DNA of 20,196 bases, taken from the NCBI GenBank assembly GCA_009917805.1, contig RGES01000007.1, positions 1 to 20,196 of the forward strand, read 5' to 3'. Under the pieces are notes generated by a model. That model saw nothing but the letters and a program-made list of their open reading frames with translations, was not told the DNA's origin and did not search any database. Position numbers and translations under genes: made by a program. Of the stretch, positions 18,006-20,196 are shown piece by piece. Each line of letters starts with the position of its first letter. Within the stretch, counting starts at the first letter, position 1. This DNA is from Verrucomicrobiota bacterium. GTDB lineage: Bacteria; Verrucomicrobiota; Verrucomicrobiia; Opitutales; UBA953.

Positions 18006-19706
18006 ATGGCCATCATCACCGAAAAAGACCTGCAACCCTCCTACGACGTCATCGTCGTCGGTTCCGGCGCGGGCGGCGGACAGTCCGCCTACACGCTCAC
18101 CATGAACGGCGTGAAGGTCCTCATGCTCGAGGCCGGTCGCAATTACGACCCGGTCACCGAGACCCCGATGTTCCAATCCAAGGCCGACGCTCCTCTCCTC
18201 GGCATGGGCACGAGAGAGAAGCCCTTCGGTTTCCATGACGCGACCGTCGACGGCGGCTGGGAGGTCCCGGGCGAGCCTTACACCCAGGCCTCGACCGACC
18301 CCAAGCGACGTTTCGACTGGTGGCGCGCCCGCATGCTCGGCGGCCGCACCAACCACTGGGGACGCATCTCGCTCCGCAACGGTCCGTACGACTTCAAGCC
18401 TTACTCCCGTGACGGCCTCGGCTTCGACTGGCCGATCAGCTACGAGGACGTGGCCCCTTACTACGACAAGGTCGAGATGCTCGTCGGCGTCTACGGCTCC
18501 AACGAAGGTCTCGAAAACACGCCCGACTCCCCGAACGGCACGCTGCTCCCGCCTCCGAAAGCCCGTGCCGGCGAACTCTACGTGAAGAAGCATGTCGCCA
18601 AGTTCGGCATCCCCGTGGTGCCGATCCATCGCGCGGTGCTCTCGACCCGTCAGGATCACGTCAACTTCCCGGCCCGCCTGCATCCGAACAATCCCAAGGC
18701 GCAGAAGATCATCGCCAAGGCGATGCAGGAACGCGCGGCCTGCTTCTGGGCGACCGACTGCGGCCGGGGTTGCTCGATCAAGGCCAACTATCAGTCGACG
18801 ACCGTGCACCTCCCGCCGGCCTTGGCGACGGGCAACCTGGACATCCTTTGCAACGCGCACGCCCGCGAAGTCACCGTCGGCGCCGACGGCAAGGCGAACG
18901 GCGTCATCTACATCGACAAGGTCACGGGCCAGGAGCGCGCCGTGAAAGGCAAGGCCGTCATCCTCGCCGCCAGCTCGGGCGAGACCGCCCGCATCCTGCT
19001 CAACTCGAAGTCCAACCGCTTCCCGAACGGCTTGGCCAACGGCTCGGGTCTCGTCGGCAAGTACATCATGGACACCGTCGGCGCCAAGCTCGGCGGCAGC
19101 GTCCCGGCGTTCGAAAACCTCCCCGTGCACAACGAGGAAGGCGCCGGCACCCACGTCTACATCCCCTGGTGGCTGTACAAGGACGCCGGCAAGCTCGGCT
19201 TCGCCCGCGGCTACCATATCGAGTTCGGCACCGGTCGTCGCATGCCCGGACTCGGCGCCGGCGGCGCGAGTCCCGGTTATGGCAAGAGCTACAAGGAGGA
19301 GGTCCGTCAGAAGTACGGCGCCGGCATCGGCTTCGCCGGCCGCGGGGAGATGATCCCGAACGAGCATTCGTTCTGCGACCTCGATCCGTCCGTGAAGGAC
19401 AAGTGGGGCATCCCCGTCCTGCGTTTCCACTGGAAGTGGTCCGACCATGAGCTCAAGCAGGCGGCCCACATGGAAGCCACTTTCGCGATGATCATCCACG
19501 AGGTCGGCGGCGCCATCATGGGCGCCGACAAGGCCAAATCCGTCACCAACCAGTGGAACCAGTGCTGGGAGGTCCCGAACCTGCTGCTGAACGATGGCTC
19601 CGCCTTCTGCAGCAACGCCGACAAGAATCCCACGCTTACCATCATGGCGCTCGCGTGGCGCGCCACCGACCATCTCATCGAAGAGATGCGCAAGGGTAAC
19701 CTCTGA
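18006..19706 (+). CDS. GMC family FAD-dependent oxidoreductase (gluconate dehydrogenase large-subunit type)
   Basis: This is a 566-residue flavoprotein. YDVIVVGSGAGGGQSAY (13-29) is the FAD-binding Rossmann motif (GxGxxG, 19-24), with the FAD-contact acidic residue in VLMLEAG. RMLGGRTNHWGRIS (about 112-125) is the GMC flavin region. TDCGRGC (C252 and C256), together with nearby C246, forms a cysteine cluster seen in dehydrogenase-type GMC members. The C-terminal domain has the catalytic pair: H498 in HEVGGAIMG and N541 in ADKNPTLTIMALA. It has no signal peptide. The next gene encodes a Tat-signal subunit 3-like protein, so export as a folded, flavin-loaded complex carried by that partner is likely, by analogy with gluconate and 2-ketogluconate dehydrogenases. 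Substrate is probably a sugar, sugar acid or polyol. No cytochrome subunit is visible inside the window; it may follow to the right. Its leader TTTCCATCCCC matches that of the DUF6797 gene. Confidence 0.93.
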   Translation: MAIITEKDLQPSYDVIVVGSGAGGGQSAYTLTMNGVKVLMLEAGRNYDPVTETPMFQSKADAPLLGMGTREKPFGFHDATVDGGWEVPGEPYTQASTDPKRRFDWWRARMLGGRTNHWGRISLRNGPYDFKPYSRDGLGFDWPISYEDVAPYYDKVEMLVGVYGSNEGLENTPDSPNGTLLPPPKARAGELYVKKHVAKFGIPVVPIHRAVLSTRQDHVNFPARLHPNNPKAQKIIAKAMQERAACFWATDCGRGCSIKANYQSTTVHLPPALATGNLDILCNAHAREVTVGADGKANGVIYIDKVTGQERAVKGKAVILAASSGETARILLNSKSNRFPNGLANGSGLVGKYIMDTVGAKLGGSVPAFENLPVHNEEGAGTHVYIPWWLYKDAGKLGFARGYHIEFGTGRRMPGLGAGGASPGYGKSYKEEVRQKYGAGIGFAGRGEMIPNEHSFCDLDPSVKDKWGIPVLRFHWKWSDHELKQAAHMEATFAMIIHEVGGAIMGADKAKSVTNQWNQCWEVPNLLLNDGSAFCSNADKNPTLTIMALAWRATDHLIEEMRKGNL

Positions 19707-19717
19707 CGCTTACGAAC

Positions 19718-20196
19718 ATGGACAATATTCCCGCAGACAATTCCGGCGCCATCGACCGTCGCCAGGCCCTCAAGTGGATCGGCGCCGCGGCCGCGGCGGC
19801 CGCGATCTTCCCGCACGCCTCCGCCCAGGGTCGCCTGCAACGCCAACCCGGCGCCCCGGCCGGCAACGGCGGTGCCCGCATCGGCTGGGATCCCGTGGTC
19901 AACAAGACGTACGCCCCGGGCGACCTCTGGCCGTTGACCCTGACGCCGAAGCAGCGCAAGGCCGCCGCCGCCCTGACCGACCTCATCCTGCCTCCGGACA
20001 ACCCGGGCGACAAGCTGCCCTCGCAGCTGGGCGTCCAGAACTTCGTCGATGAGTGGATCAGCTCGCCTTACGACGAGACCGCCAAGGACCGTCCAGTCAT
20101 CACCGAAGGCCTGGATTGGCTCGATGCCGAAGCGCAGCGCCGATTCCAGAAGGATTTCGCCGAACTCGCCGAGCCGCAGAAATGCGCGATCGCCGA
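19718..20196 (+). CDS. Gluconate 2-dehydrogenase subunit 3-like protein, N-terminal part (cut by window edge)
   Basis: From the ATG at 19718, 159 codons are open to the window end. The protein starts MDNIPADNSGAIDRRQALKW and continues into an alanine-rich hydrophobic run ending in ASA, a Tat signal with the twin arginine at residues 14-15. The mature part has LTPKQRKAAAALTDLILPPDNPGDKLPSQLGV and VQNFVDEWISSPY, which match the small subunit 3 of gluconate 2-dehydrogenases. These proteins escort and anchor the GMC flavoprotein subunit in the periplasm. It begins 11 bases after the GMC stop codon, so it belongs to the same operon. The C-terminus, and any cytochrome subunit behind it, lies outside the window. 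A short Gly/Pro/Asn-rich linker follows the signal peptide. Confidence 0.9.
   Translation, partial: MDNIPADNSGAIDRRQALKWIGAAAAAAAIFPHASAQGRLQRQPGAPAGNGGARIGWDPVVNKTYAPGDLWPLTLTPKQRKAAAALTDLILPPDNPGDKLPSQLGVQNFVDEWISSPYDETAKDRPVITEGLDWLDAEAQRRFQKDFAELAEPQKCAIA

Noticed and set aside
15956..18019. 687-residue minus-strand frame opposite the serine hydrolase gene
   Set aside because: Antisense shadow caused by GC-rich third positions; no domain seen, and the plus strand carries an intact hydrolase.
17904..19673. 589-residue minus-strand frame opposite the GMC oxidoreductase gene
   Set aside because: Antisense shadow; the plus-strand protein has complete FAD and catalytic motifs, and this one has none.

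Overview
The window looks like chromosomal DNA of a Verrucomicrobiota bacterium, most likely an Opitutales/Opitutaceae-type lineage. The evidence is GC-rich coding sequence (roughly 60-65% by eye) and several families typical of the Planctomycetes-Verrucomicrobia group: a DUF1501/PSD1 pair, a PVC-type membrane-bound dehydrogenase with a C-terminal CxxCH heme site, a DUF6797 propeller protein, and a XylR-like regulator that joins a sugar-binding domain to an AraC-type helix-turn-helix. None of the starts examined has a clear Shine-Dalgarno sequence; many follow a pyrimidine-rich leader. No rRNA, tRNA, CRISPR array, transposase, integrase or phage gene was seen.

Layout. (1) 1-3752, minus strand: a two-heme PSCyt1/PSCyt2/PSD1 protein followed by a Tat-exported DUF1501 protein that runs off the left edge, coupled through a TAATG stop/start overlap. 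(2) 3920-5686, plus: a TPR plus GT41 (SPINDLY/O-GlcNAc transferase-like) protein. (3) 5751-11307, plus: a secreted NPCBM-dehydrogenase propeller-HEAT-cytochrome protein, then a secreted DUF6797 propeller protein without heme. They are separated by a strong terminator lying between two oppositely oriented G-quadruplex-type repeats. (4) 11325-13852, minus: a XylR-like regulator and a secreted PL1-type pectate lyase, spaced 5 nt apart, with a 25-bp AT-rich palindrome upstream of the regulator. (5) 14005-15801, minus: a Uup-type ABC-F ATPase. (6) 15971-20196, plus: a secreted serine hydrolase of prolyl-oligopeptidase type, a GMC flavoprotein oxidoreductase, and a Tat-exported gluconate 2-dehydrogenase subunit 3-like protein cut by the right edge.

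How it fits together. Most of the window encodes exported proteins for breaking down and oxidising carbohydrate, probably plant or algal polysaccharide. The pectate lyase under a sugar-sensing regulator would cut pectin. The hydrolase could remove esters or cleave peptides. The GMC/subunit 3 pair could oxidise released sugars in the periplasm. The cytochrome-bearing proteins could accept electrons or oxidise further substrates. No substrate is proven by the sequence. The GT41 protein and the Uup ATPase are cytoplasmic and appear functionally separate. The families are recognisable. The less familiar parts are the 8915-9020 repeat/terminator structure, the palindrome at 13928-13952, the repeated SD-less leader, and the hydrolase-GMC-subunit 3 operon.
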